Shown here piece after piece: positions 7,102 to 14,034 of a stretch of 14,034 nucleotides of DNA; positions within the stretch are counted from its first letter, which is position 1; each line of letters begins with the position of its first letter. The stretch covers positions 1 to 14,034 of the forward strand of contig JBDSSS010000010.1 of assembly GCA_039928615.1 (NCBI GenBank), given 5' to 3'. The notes below the pieces were generated by a model. It was not told the DNA's origin and made no database searches. It saw nothing but the letters and a program-made list of their open reading frames with translations. The DNA is from JBDSSS01 sp039928615. Its GTDB lineage: Bacteria > Actinomycetota > Actinomycetes > Actinomycetales > Dermatophilaceae. A program made the translations under genes and the position numbers.

Positions 7102-7104
7102 TCG

Positions 7105-8085
7105 CTACGCCCGGCCGTCGAAGAGGCTCGTGACCGAGCCGTCCTCGAAGACCTCGCGGATCGCCATGGAGACGAGGGGCGCGATCGACAGGACCGTCAG
7201 CTTGTCGAACTGGCGGTCCTCGGGGATCGGCAGCGTGTTGGTGACGACGACCTCGTCGACCCGGCAGGCCTTGAGACGGTCGACGGCCGGCCCGGAGAGG
7301 ATCGCGTGGGTCGCGGCGATGACGACGGCGCTCGCGCCCTGGTCGAGGATGGCGTCCGCGGCCTTGGTGATCGTGCCGGCCGTGTCGATCATGTCGTCGA
7401 CGAGGACGCAGACCCGGCCCTTGATCTCACCGACGACGCGGTTGGCGACGACCTCGTTGGGCCGGTTGATGTCGCGCGTCTTGTGGATGAAGGCGAGCGG
7501 CACGCCGCCGAGGCGGGCCGACCAGTCCTCGGCGACCTTGATCCGACCGGCGTCCGGCGACACGACGGCCAGATCGAGGTGTCCGTACTTCTTGGCGACG
7601 TGGTCAGAGAGCGTCGAGAGCGCCATGAGGTGGTCGACCGGGCCGTCGAAGAAGCCCTGGATCTGCGCCGTGTGCAGGTCGATGGCCATCAGCCGGTCGG
7701 CCCCGGCCGTCTTGAACAGGTCGGCCATCAGCCGGGCGGAGATCGGCTCGCGGCCGCGGTGCTTCTTGTCCTGGCGGGCGTAGCCGTAGAAGGGCAGCAC
7801 GACGGTGATCCGCTTGGCGGAGGCGCGCTTGAGCGCGTCGACCATGAGCAGGTGCTCCATGATCCACTCGTTGATCGGCGCGGTGTGGCTCTGCAGGACG
7901 AAGGCGTCCGAGCCGCGCACGGACTCCTCGTATCGGACGTAGACCTCGCCGTTGGCGAAGTCGTAGGCGCTCGTCGGCACCAGCTCGGTGCCGAGCAGCT
8001 CGGCCACCTCCTGCGCGAGCTGGGGGTGGGCCCGCCCCGAGAACATCATCAGGTGCTTCTCGGTCGTCTTGTTGATGCCGCTCAT
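7105..8085 (-). CDS. prs: Ribose-phosphate pyrophosphokinase (PRPP synthetase, class I)
   Basis: It makes 5-phosphoribosyl 1-diphosphate from ribose 5-phosphate and ATP for purines, pyrimidines, His, Trp and NAD. The protein is 326 residues. Key motifs are FANGEVYVR near 43-51, the catalytic flexible loop YARQDKKHRGREP (102-114), DLHTAQIQGFF (136-146, metal-binding His138) and the PRPP-binding loop VDDMIDTAGT (229-238). The ATG overlaps the glmU stop as ATGA, so it is translated from the glmU message. This glmU-prs pairing is conserved in actinobacteria, joining two nucleotide-sugar and nucleotide precursor steps. Confidence 0.97.
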   Translation of the reverse strand: MSGINKTTEKHLMMFSGRAHPQLAQEVAELLGTELVPTSAYDFANGEVYVRYEESVRGSDAFVLQSHTAPINEWIMEHLLMVDALKRASAKRITVVLPFYGYARQDKKHRGREPISARLMADLFKTAGADRLMAIDLHTAQIQGFFDGPVDHLMALSTLSDHVAKKYGHLDLAVVSPDAGRIKVAEDWSARLGGVPLAFIHKTRDINRPNEVVANRVVGEIKGRVCVLVDDMIDTAGTITKAADAILDQGASAVVIAATHAILSGPAVDRLKACRVDEVVVTNTLPIPEDRQFDKLTVLSIAPLVSMAIREVFEDGSVTSLFDGRA

Positions 8086-9569
8086 GCGTCGCTGCCCCTC
8101 GACTCGGTGGGTGCCGCTGCTGCTGCGTCGTCGCCGACGGTCGTGCTGCTCGCCGCGCGGGCGGCCGCGTCGGTGTGCGTGCCCGCCCTGCGGCGGGCGA
8201 CCCAGCCGGCGACGTTGCGCTGGGTGGCGCGCGTGACGGCGAGCTCGCCGGGCGCGACGTCCTTGGTGATTGCGGACCCGGCAGCGACGTAGACACCGTC
8301 GCCGATCGCCACCGGCGCCACGATCACCGAGTTGCTGCCGACGAAGCTCTGCGCACCGACGGTCGTGCGGCTCTTGGTGACGCCGTCGTAGTTGGCGAAG
8401 ATCGTGCCCGCCCCGATGTTGGCGCCCTCGCCGATCGTGGCGTCCCCGCAGTAGCTGAGGTGGGGCAGCTTGGCGCCGCGACCGATCTGCGCGTTCTTCG
8501 TCTCGACGAAGCCGCCGATCTTGCCCTCCTCACCGAGGACCGTGCCGGGACGGAGGTAGGAGAACGGACCGACCTCGGCGCGGGCGCCGATCACGGCGAG
8601 CTGGGTCTGGGTGCGCACGACCCTCGCGCCGTCACCGACCTCGGTGTCCACGAGCGTCGTGTCCGGACCGATGGTGCAGTCGCGGCCGACCGTCGTCGCA
8701 CCGTGCAGCTGGGTGCCCGGGTGGAGGACGGTGTCCTGCCCGATCGTCACGTCCGCGTCGATCCACGTCGTGGCCGGGTCGATGACGATCGCCCCGTCGC
8801 GCATGGCCTGCTCGACGGTGCGGCGGTTGAGCTCGACCCCGAGCCGGGCCAGCTGGACCTTGTCGTTGACGCCCTCCGTCTGCCAGAGGTCGGCGACGGC
8901 GTGGGCCCGGACCCGGTGGCCCTTCGACCGGGCGACGGCGACGACGTCGGTGAGGTACTTCTCACCCTGGGCGTTGTCGGTGCCGACCTCGGCGAGCGCC
9001 TCGCGCAGCAGGGCCGCGTCGAACGCGTAGATGCCGCTGTTGACCTCGGTGATCGCGCGCTGCTCCGGGGTGGCGTCCTTCTGCTCGACGACCGACTCGA
9101 CCCCCCCGTCGGCGCCGCGGACGATCCGCCCGTAGCCGGTCGGGTCCGTCAGGGTCGCGATGACGATGCTGATGGCGCCACCGTCCTCGACGTGCTGCTC
9201 GACGAGGTCGGTGATCGTCGCGGAGGTGAGGAGGGGGACGTCACCGTAGGTGACGACGACGGTGCCGGACAGGTCGGCGGGGAGCGCCTCGAGGGCGCAC
9301 TCGACGGCGCGGCCGGTGCCCTTCACCTCGTCCTGGTCGGCGAGCACGACCTCGGGGTCGAGGGCCGTGACGTGCTCGATCACCCGGTCGCGCTCGTGCC
9401 GGACGACGACGGCGAGGTGGGCGGGCTCGGCGCCCCGGCCGGCCCGCATCGCGTGGCTGACGAGACTTCGCCCACCGATGGTGTGCAGGACCTTCGGGGT
9501 CGTGGACTTCATGCGTGTGCCCTCGCCTGCGGCGAGGACGATCACGGCGGTCGGCCGGCGATCGCTCAC
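8082..9569 (-). CDS. glmU: Bifunctional UDP-N-acetylglucosamine pyrophosphorylase/glucosamine-1-phosphate N-acetyltransferase
   Basis: GlmU acetylates glucosamine-1-phosphate and then uridylates it, giving UDP-GlcNAc for peptidoglycan. It has 495 residues. The N-terminal uridylyltransferase carries LAAGEGTRMKS (12-22) and TYGDVPLL. The C-terminal left-handed beta helix has many hexapeptide repeats and the acetyltransferase site LPHLSYCGDA (His370) with FANYDG. A 35-residue Ala/Ser/Asp-rich tail follows the core. GTG 9569 is chosen for its AGGAGGAG nine bases upstream; ATG 9644 lacks a ribosome site and would add 25 non-family residues. It shares four bases with prs and lies 119 bases downstream of tRNA-Gln on the same strand. 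Confidence 0.96.
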   Translation of the reverse strand: MSDRRPTAVIVLAAGEGTRMKSTTPKVLHTIGGRSLVSHAMRAGRGAEPAHLAVVVRHERDRVIEHVTALDPEVVLADQDEVKGTGRAVECALEALPADLSGTVVVTYGDVPLLTSATITDLVEQHVEDGGAISIVIATLTDPTGYGRIVRGADGGVESVVEQKDATPEQRAITEVNSGIYAFDAALLREALAEVGTDNAQGEKYLTDVVAVARSKGHRVRAHAVADLWQTEGVNDKVQLARLGVELNRRTVEQAMRDGAIVIDPATTWIDADVTIGQDTVLHPGTQLHGATTVGRDCTIGPDTTLVDTEVGDGARVVRTQTQLAVIGARAEVGPFSYLRPGTVLGEEGKIGGFVETKNAQIGRGAKLPHLSYCGDATIGEGANIGAGTIFANYDGVTKSRTTVGAQSFVGSNSVIVAPVAIGDGVYVAAGSAITKDVAPGELAVTRATQRNVAGWVARRRAGTHTDAAARAASSTTVGDDAAAAAPTESRGSDA

Positions 9570-9592
9570 GGGTAGCTGCTCCTCCTGGTCGG

Positions 9593-9644
9593 ATGGCGGC
9601 GGCCCGAGCGCGGCTGACGGCGCTGGGTCAGGTGCCGCCGCCAT
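9593..9644 (-). repeat. Long hairpin between tRNA-Gln and glmU
   Basis: ATGGCGGCGGC (9593-9603) and GCCGCCGCCAT (9634-9644) form a perfect 11-bp outer stem. Inside, CCGAGCGC pairs with GCGCTGG with a one-base bulge. The structure ends just upstream of the glmU ribosome site (about 9579-9586). It could be a terminator for the tRNA transcript, an RNase processing signal, or a leader element for glmU. There is no T-tract. Confidence 0.55.
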
Positions 9645-9688
9645 GCTACTAGCGCCGACGAGGTCCCTCGCGTCGGCGAGCGGGCGTG

Positions 9689-9767
9689 CTCCCCGGGCAG
9701 GAGTTGAACCTGCGTCGCTTGTCCTGATTCAAAGTCAGGCGGGCCCTGCCGACAGACCAACCGGGGA
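9689..9767 (-). tRNA. tRNA-Gln (anticodon TTG)
   Basis: On the minus strand the acceptor stem TCCCCGG (9767-9761) pairs with CCGGGGA (9696-9690). The anticodon arm is CCTGA-CTTTGAA-TCAGG, giving anticodon TTG at 9732-9730. The T-arm is GCAGG-TTCAACT-CCTGC. The discriminator is G at 9689 and CCA is not encoded. The D-arm GGTC/GGCC is plausible, but two bases rather than one join it to the anticodon stem, the usual A14 appears as T, and the variable region is about nine bases. At 79 bases it is longer than most tRNA-Gln. Placement upstream of glmU matches other actinobacteria as I recall. Confidence 0.88.
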
Positions 9768-9769
9768 TC

Positions 9770-9785
9770 GTCCCGAGTTCGGGAC
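9770..9785. promoter_or_regulatory. 16-base dyad between tRNA-Gln and tetR
   Basis: GTCCCGA (9770-9776) and TCGGGAC (9779-9785) form a perfect inverted repeat with a two-base centre. It sits directly before the tRNA 5' end and about 40 bases before the tetR start. It may be the operator of the divergent TetR protein, or a short hairpin in the tRNA precursor leader. Confidence 0.45.
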
Positions 9786-9791
9786 CACCAC

Positions 9792-9826
9792 AGGGTAGTG
9801 CAGAGCCGGTCGGCACAATGGAGGCG
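9792..9826. promoter_or_regulatory. Divergent promoter bases for tRNA-Gln and tetR
   Basis: Rightward, CACAAT (9814-9819) is a -10-like hexamer seven bases before the tetR GTG. Leftward, TACCCT (9797-9792) with TTGTGC (9818-9813) gives a possible tRNA promoter with a short 15-base spacer. The two would share the same bases. Hexamers are weak and this is inference. Confidence 0.3.
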
Positions 9827-10500
9827 TGACCCCCGACCGCGCAGAGCGACCCGACAGCGCCGAGCGCTCCCGTCCCCGGTCGCGGATGACCGGTCCCGAG
9901 CGCCGCGAGCAGCTCATCGCGGTCGGCCGGAAGCTGTTCGCCGACAAGGGCTTCGAGGCCACGAGCGTCGAGGAGATCGCGGCGCGGGCCAAGGTCTCCA
10001 AGCCCGTCGTCTACGAGCACTTCGGCGGCAAGGAGGGCCTCTACGCGGTCATCGTCGACCGCGAGATCCAGTCGCTCCTCGGCAGCATCACCCTCGCGCT
10101 CCGCGAGGGCGAGAGCGCCCGGATCCTGCTCGAGCAGGCGACCCTCGCCCTGCTCGGCTACATCGAGGCCGACCCCGACGGCTTCCGGATCCTCGTGCGC
10201 GACTCCCCGCCGGGGCAGTCGACCGGCACCTTCGCGAGCGTGCTCGGCGAGGTCGCCTCCCAGGTCGAGCACCTGCTCGCGGCGGAGTTCCAGGCGCGAG
10301 GTCTCGACACGCGCACGGCACCGATCCATGCCCAGATGCTCGTCGGCATGGTCGCCCTCACCGGGCAGTGGTGGGTCGACAAGCGCAAGTTCAAGAAGGA
10401 CCAGGTGGCCGCGCACCTGGTCAACCTCGCGTGGAACGGCCTCGCCGGCCTCGACCCGCACCCTCGGCTGGCCGGCCCGCAGCAACCGGAGAAGCGATAG
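9826..10500 (+). CDS. TetR-family transcriptional regulator
   Basis: This 224-residue protein has a TetR N-terminal DNA-binding domain: RREQLIAVGRKLFADKGF (26-43) and helix-turn-helix TSVEEIAARAKVSKPVVYEHFGGKEGLYAVI (46-76 in two parts). A helical ligand-binding/dimer domain follows to about 215. No ligand or target can be named. The GTG at 9826 is preceded by GGAGG only one base away, too close for normal use. A -10-like CACAAT at the right distance suggests a leaderless message; ATG 9886 is the alternative. It diverges from tRNA-Gln/glmU. A dyad at 9770-9785 is a candidate operator. Confidence 0.88.
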   Translation: MTPDRAERPDSAERSRPRSRMTGPERREQLIAVGRKLFADKGFEATSVEEIAARAKVSKPVVYEHFGGKEGLYAVIVDREIQSLLGSITLALREGESARILLEQATLALLGYIEADPDGFRILVRDSPPGQSTGTFASVLGEVASQVEHLLAAEFQARGLDTRTAPIHAQMLVGMVALTGQWWVDKRKFKKDQVAAHLVNLAWNGLAGLDPHPRLAGPQQPEKR

Positions 10501-10521
10501 CAGTCAGCGGGGCCGACTGCT
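10499..10521 (+). terminator. Hairpin over the tetR stop codon
   Basis: AGCAGTC (10499-10505) pairs perfectly with GACTGCT (10515-10521) across a 9-base loop. It starts within the TAG stop of tetR. It is the first of several stems in this gap and may contribute to 3'-end formation. Confidence 0.4.
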
Positions 10522-10524
10522 CGC

Positions 10525-10560
10525 GGGCCCCCGACGCGCACTGGTGGGCGTCGGGGGTCC
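10525..10560. terminator. 13-bp hairpin downstream of tetR
   Basis: GGGCCCCCGACGC (10525-10537) pairs with GCGTCGGGGGTCC (10548-10560), one G-T wobble, with a 10-base loop. It is a strong, GC-rich stem without a T-tract, the form common for actinobacterial terminators. It lies between the convergent tetR and tam genes and could act in either direction. Confidence 0.6.
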
Positions 10561-10571
10561 GCTGGCTCGGT

Positions 10572-10624
10572 GGTCGGTCCCTCGCTGTGGTCCCCTCCAC
10601 GAAACCACGGCGAGGGACCCGACC
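10572..10624. terminator. 19-bp hairpin in the tetR/tam convergent gap
   Basis: GGTCCCTCGCTGTGG (10576-10590) pairs with CCACGGCGAGGGACC (10605-10619) with one wobble and a 14-base loop. A further GGTC (10572-10575) pairs with GACC (10621-10624) past a one-base bulge. It is the most stable structure in the gap and a likely bidirectional terminator. Confidence 0.6.
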
Positions 10625-10648
10625 GGACGAGACGACGTCGAGGGTCGA

Positions 10649-10668
10649 CCGCGCCGAAGACGGCGCGG
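10649..10668. terminator. 8-bp hairpin with AAGA loop near the tam 3' end
   Basis: CCGCGCCG (10649-10656) and CGGCGCGG (10661-10668) pair perfectly around AAGA. It lies 90 bases past the tam stop on the minus strand, and no T-run follows. It is the candidate tam-side terminator. Confidence 0.45.
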
Positions 10669-10758
10669 GGGTCCTCGGAGGTCGTCGTCCCGAGCTGACC
10701 CTGTCTTACCCCGTTCGTCCCCCTCGTCCACACCCACTCCGACCGCCCTCGCGGCGCC

Positions 10759-11604
10759 CTACGGACGCCGGGCGACCGCGAAGGTGCGAGTGAAGGGGAA
10801 CAGCACCCCGAACGGCATCCGGGGGTAGGCGAGCTCGAGGGCCTGCTCGTAGTCGGCGAGGAACGCCTCGCGCTCGTCCGGGTCGGTGAGGACGCCGAGC
10901 ACGGGGCGCAGTCCGGTGCCTCGCACCCACTCGAGCACAGGGTGGCGACGGCCCGGCACGACGGGCAGCACGTGCTGGTAGGTCGTCTGCCACACGTCGA
11001 CGGCCGCTCCCTCCGCGAGGAGGAGGGCGGCATACGTCTCGGGGGCCGCGACGGCGAGGGAGCGGTCGAGGGCGGGGCCCAGGTCGGCCGCCCGGGTATG
11101 CCGCTGGGCCGCGTCCCGCATCAGCGCGTGCGAGGGCGCGTCAAGGTTCGCCGGCACCTGGAGCGCGAGCGTCCCGCCGGGCGCGAGGGCCGCGAACCAG
11201 CGGGTGAGGAGCGGGAGGTGGTGGGGCACCCACTGGAGCGTGGCGTTCGTGACCAGGAGGTCGACCCGGGCGTCGAGCGAGGCCGGGTCCCACTCCTGCG
11301 CTCGGGCGAGGACCCACTCGACGGGTGGGTGGCCGGGCGCGTCGCCCTCGCGCGCCCGCTCGATCATCTCCGGGGAGCTGTCGATGCCGACCACCCGCGC
11401 CTCCGGCCACTGCTCGGCGAGCGAGCGGGTCAGCTCGCCGGGGCCGCAGCCGAGGTCGACGACGATCTGCGGACTCACCGGACCGACCCGTGCGAGCAGG
11501 TCGTGGAAGGGCCGGCTCCGGTGGTCGGCGAAGCGGGCGTACTGGTCGGGGTCCCATGCCGCGGGTGCCGCGGGTCGAGGGTCGGGTGGGGGCGCCTGGG
11601 TCAT
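10759..11604 (-). CDS. tam: Trans-aconitate 2-methyltransferase-like SAM-dependent methyltransferase
   Basis: This class I methyltransferase of 281 residues resembles Tam, which methylates trans-aconitate, the spontaneous isomer of cis-aconitate that inhibits aconitase. It has WDPDQYARFADHRSRPFHDLL (17-37, in two parts), the Tam-type N-terminus. SAM motif I is VVDLGCGPGELT (48-59), followed by VVGIDSSPEMI (71-81) and TNATLQWV (119-126). ATG 11604 has GAGGA close upstream; ATG 11673 would run through the operator. It is divergent from a MarR gene in the arrangement known for Streptomyces tam/tamR, which supports the substrate. Two copies of the word GTATGCCGC lie in this gene. Confidence 0.88.
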   Translation of the reverse strand: MTQAPPPDPRPAAPAAWDPDQYARFADHRSRPFHDLLARVGPVSPQIVVDLGCGPGELTRSLAEQWPEARVVGIDSSPEMIERAREGDAPGHPPVEWVLARAQEWDPASLDARVDLLVTNATLQWVPHHLPLLTRWFAALAPGGTLALQVPANLDAPSHALMRDAAQRHTRAADLGPALDRSLAVAAPETYAALLLAEGAAVDVWQTTYQHVLPVVPGRRHPVLEWVRGTGLRPVLGVLTDPDEREAFLADYEQALELAYPRMPFGVLFPFTRTFAVARRP

Positions 11605-11632
11605 GGGTCCTCGTTCCTCGGGGTCAGGTCGT

Positions 11633-11651
11633 TTGATGTCAAGAGTCTTGA
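11633..11651. promoter_or_regulatory. MarR/TamR operator between tam and the regulator
   Basis: The core TTGATGTCAAGA (11633-11644) is a TTGA-NN-TCAA dyad. It overlaps a second dyad TCAAGAGTCTTGA (11639-11651), giving three half-sites. On the minus strand the same bases contain TTGACA (11642-11637), a perfect -35 hexamer for tam, although a good -10 is not seen. The core matches the operator before the VOC gene at 11 of 12 bases. TamR proteins are known to bind palindromes in this gap. Confidence 0.75.
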
Positions 11652-11671
11652 TGCGGAGTAGAGTTGCCGCC

Positions 11672-12190
11672 ATGGCTGCGGACCGGGCGGGGGTGGGCGA
11701 CGACGTCGACGAGATCGTCGCCGCCTGGCAGCGCGAGCGCCCCGACCTCGACGTGAGCCCCCTGGAGGTGCTCTCCCGGGTCAGCCGGCTGGCCCGCCGC
11801 CTCGACCTCGCCCGTCGGTCGGCGTTCTCCGTGCACCACCTCGACGGCTGGGCCTTCGACGTCCTCTCCGCGCTCCGGCGCGCAGGCGAGCCCTACCAGC
11901 TCTCCCCCGGCCAGCTCGTCCAGCAGACCCTCGTCACGTCGGGCACGATGACGACCAGGGTCGACCGACTCACGCGCAGCGGCTTCGTCGAGCGCCGCCC
12001 CGACCCCGGCGACCGTCGTGGCGTCATCGTGCGCCTCACCCCGGCCGGCCGCGACGTCGTGGACTCCGCGATGGCCGACCTCATCGAGCAGGAGAAGTCG
12101 CTGCTGTCCGAGCTGTCGGCTGCGGACCAGTCGCTGCTCGCCGGCCTGCTCCGCAGCATGCTCGCCCCGCTCGAGTCCCGCGAGGCCTGA
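11672..12190 (+). CDS. tamR: MarR-family regulator, TamR/UrtR-like
   Basis: This 172-residue MarR-family protein has a winged helix (about 55-130) containing LVTSGTMTTRVDRLTRSGFVERR and the wing DPGDRRGVIVRLT. An N-terminal extension with Trp19 is typical of the UrtR branch. D63, R96 and R108 are spaced as D73, R106 and R118 are, from memory, in HucR. Streptomyces TamR represses tam and itself and is released by citrate, cis- and trans-aconitate or isocitrate; the same role is inferred here from the divergent tam gene. The ATG at 11672 has no near ribosome site. TAGAGT (11659-11664) would place the transcript start at the ATG, so it may be leaderless. Confidence 0.85.
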   Translation: MAADRAGVGDDVDEIVAAWQRERPDLDVSPLEVLSRVSRLARRLDLARRSAFSVHHLDGWAFDVLSALRRAGEPYQLSPGQLVQQTLVTSGTMTTRVDRLTRSGFVERRPDPGDRRGVIVRLTPAGRDVVDSAMADLIEQEKSLLSELSAADQSLLAGLLRSMLAPLESREA

Positions 12191-12198
12191 GACCACCG

Positions 12199-12573
12199 TC
12201 AGTCCCCAGCCGCCTGCTGGAGCTCGAGCCGGTTGCCGACGGGATCGCTCGTGTGGAAGCGGCGCAGCCCGGGGATCTGCTCGTCCCAACGGACCGCTGC
12301 CCCGGCAGCGGCGACGCGCTCCGCGAGCACGTCGACGTCGGCCACCGCGATCCCCGGGTGGGCCTTCTGCGCGGGCCGGAAGTCCGCCTCGATCCCGACG
12401 TGGATCTCCGCCGCTCCGGGGCCGTCGGCACGGAACCACACGCCACCCCGGGCCCGCAGGGCCTCGGGCTTGGCCACCTCGGTCAGGCCGAGGACCCCGA
12501 CGTAGAAGTCCCGCATCGCGGGCTCGCAGCCGGCGGGGCCGGACACCTGGACGTGGTGCAGTCGCATCTCCAT
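12199..12573 (-). CDS. VOC (glyoxalase/bleomycin-resistance fold) protein
   Basis: This small protein of 124 residues has the vicinal-oxygen-chelate fold: an N-terminal LHHVQV strand, FYVGVLGL helix, VWFRADGPGAAEIHVGIE strands, HPGIAVADVDVLAERVAAAG as the second repeat's start, and DPVGNRLELQQ at the end. His and Glu in these motifs are the usual metal-binding positions. Substrate is unknown. ATG 12573 is preferred because a promoter (TTGAAA 12608-12603, TACTTT 12585-12580) would start transcription at or next to it; ATG 12567 with GGAG directly adjacent is an alternative. It is convergent with the MarR gene (8-base gap). The MarR-type operator covers its promoter. Confidence 0.82.
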   Translation of the reverse strand: MEMRLHHVQVSGPAGCEPAMRDFYVGVLGLTEVAKPEALRARGGVWFRADGPGAAEIHVGIEADFRPAQKAHPGIAVADVDVLAERVAAAGAAVRWDEQIPGLRRFHTSDPVGNRLELQQAAGD

Positions 12574-12579
12574 GCCGCA

Positions 12580-12605
12580 AAAGTATCTTGATATCAAGAT
12601 ACTTT
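12580..12605. promoter_or_regulatory. Perfect 26-base palindrome (MarR-type operator) at the VOC promoter
   Basis: Each half is AAAGTATCTTGAT and its exact complement, centred between 12592 and 12593. The inner part contains TCTTGATATCAAGA. An extra half-site TCAAGA follows at 12605-12610. The palindrome covers the -10 and spacer of the proposed leftward promoter (-35 TTGAAA 12608-12603, -10 TACTTT 12585-12580, spacer 17). It lies between the ABC-F stop and the VOC start. Its core matches the tam-tamR operator at 11 of 12 bases. Confidence 0.85.
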
Positions 12606-12610
12606 CAAGA

Positions 12611-14034
<1,424 letters not shown>

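Noticed and set aside
8175..9575. 466-codon rightward open frame antisense to glmU
   Set aside because: Composition (Asp, Val, Gly, Arg) reflects the complement of glmU codons; no domain is recognisable.
9570..9644. Longer GlmU starting at ATG 9644
   Set aside because: No ribosome site, the ATG is the end of an inverted repeat, and GTG 9569 has AGGAGGAG upstream.
11605..11673. Longer Tam starting at ATG 11673
   Set aside because: It would translate through the operator and overlap the regulator's start; ATG 11604 has a ribosome site and matches the family start.
12574..12597. Longer VOC protein starting at ATG 12597
   Set aside because: That ATG lies within the operator palindrome and would require transcription from upstream; added residues are not family-like.

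Overview
The window is GC-rich actinobacterial chromosome, most likely from Micrococcales (Intrasporangiaceae-like). This rests on codon use, frequent GTG starts, and a gene order resembling the glmU-prs-rplY-pth and tam-tamR neighbourhoods I recall from Streptomyces. It carries 16 protein genes (two cut by the window edges) and one tRNA. No insertion sequence, prophage or CRISPR array was seen.

Left part (1-3700, all leftward). A sulfate-assimilation operon reads cysQ > cysD > cysN, with overlapping stop and start codons; cysN runs off the left edge. About 400 bases of structured leader or intergenic DNA with two hairpins separate it from the translation pair rplY (ribosomal protein L25/TL5) > pth (peptidyl-tRNA hydrolase).

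Middle (3939-7101). An EamA-type exporter (leftward) diverges from a CGNR zinc-finger regulator that sits one base upstream of an FeS-type photolyase/cryptochrome gene. The shared control region holds four tandem 9-base repeats and a perfect 10+10-base inverted repeat, one arm of which contains the regulator's ribosome binding site. In Streptomyces, as I recall, prs and rplY are adjacent, so this three-gene block looks like a lineage-specific insertion.

Centre right (7105-10500). Leftward tRNA-Gln(TTG) > glmU > prs, with a long hairpin between tRNA and glmU and a 4-base glmU/prs overlap. A TetR regulator diverges from the tRNA. The 258 bases after tetR hold a series of strong hairpins.

Right part (10759-14034). 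A tam-like trans-aconitate methyltransferase diverges from a MarR/TamR-like regulator. Next come a small VOC (glyoxalase-fold) gene and the C-terminal two thirds of a Uup-like ABC-F ATPase. The most interesting result is that the operator core in the tam-tamR intergenic region recurs (11 of 12 bases) inside a perfect 26-base palindrome over the promoter of the VOC gene. The regulator therefore probably also controls that uncharacterised gene.

Across the whole window the word GTATGCCGC (or its complement) appears six times, plus one near copy, in different genes, strands and frames. This is far more than base composition predicts.
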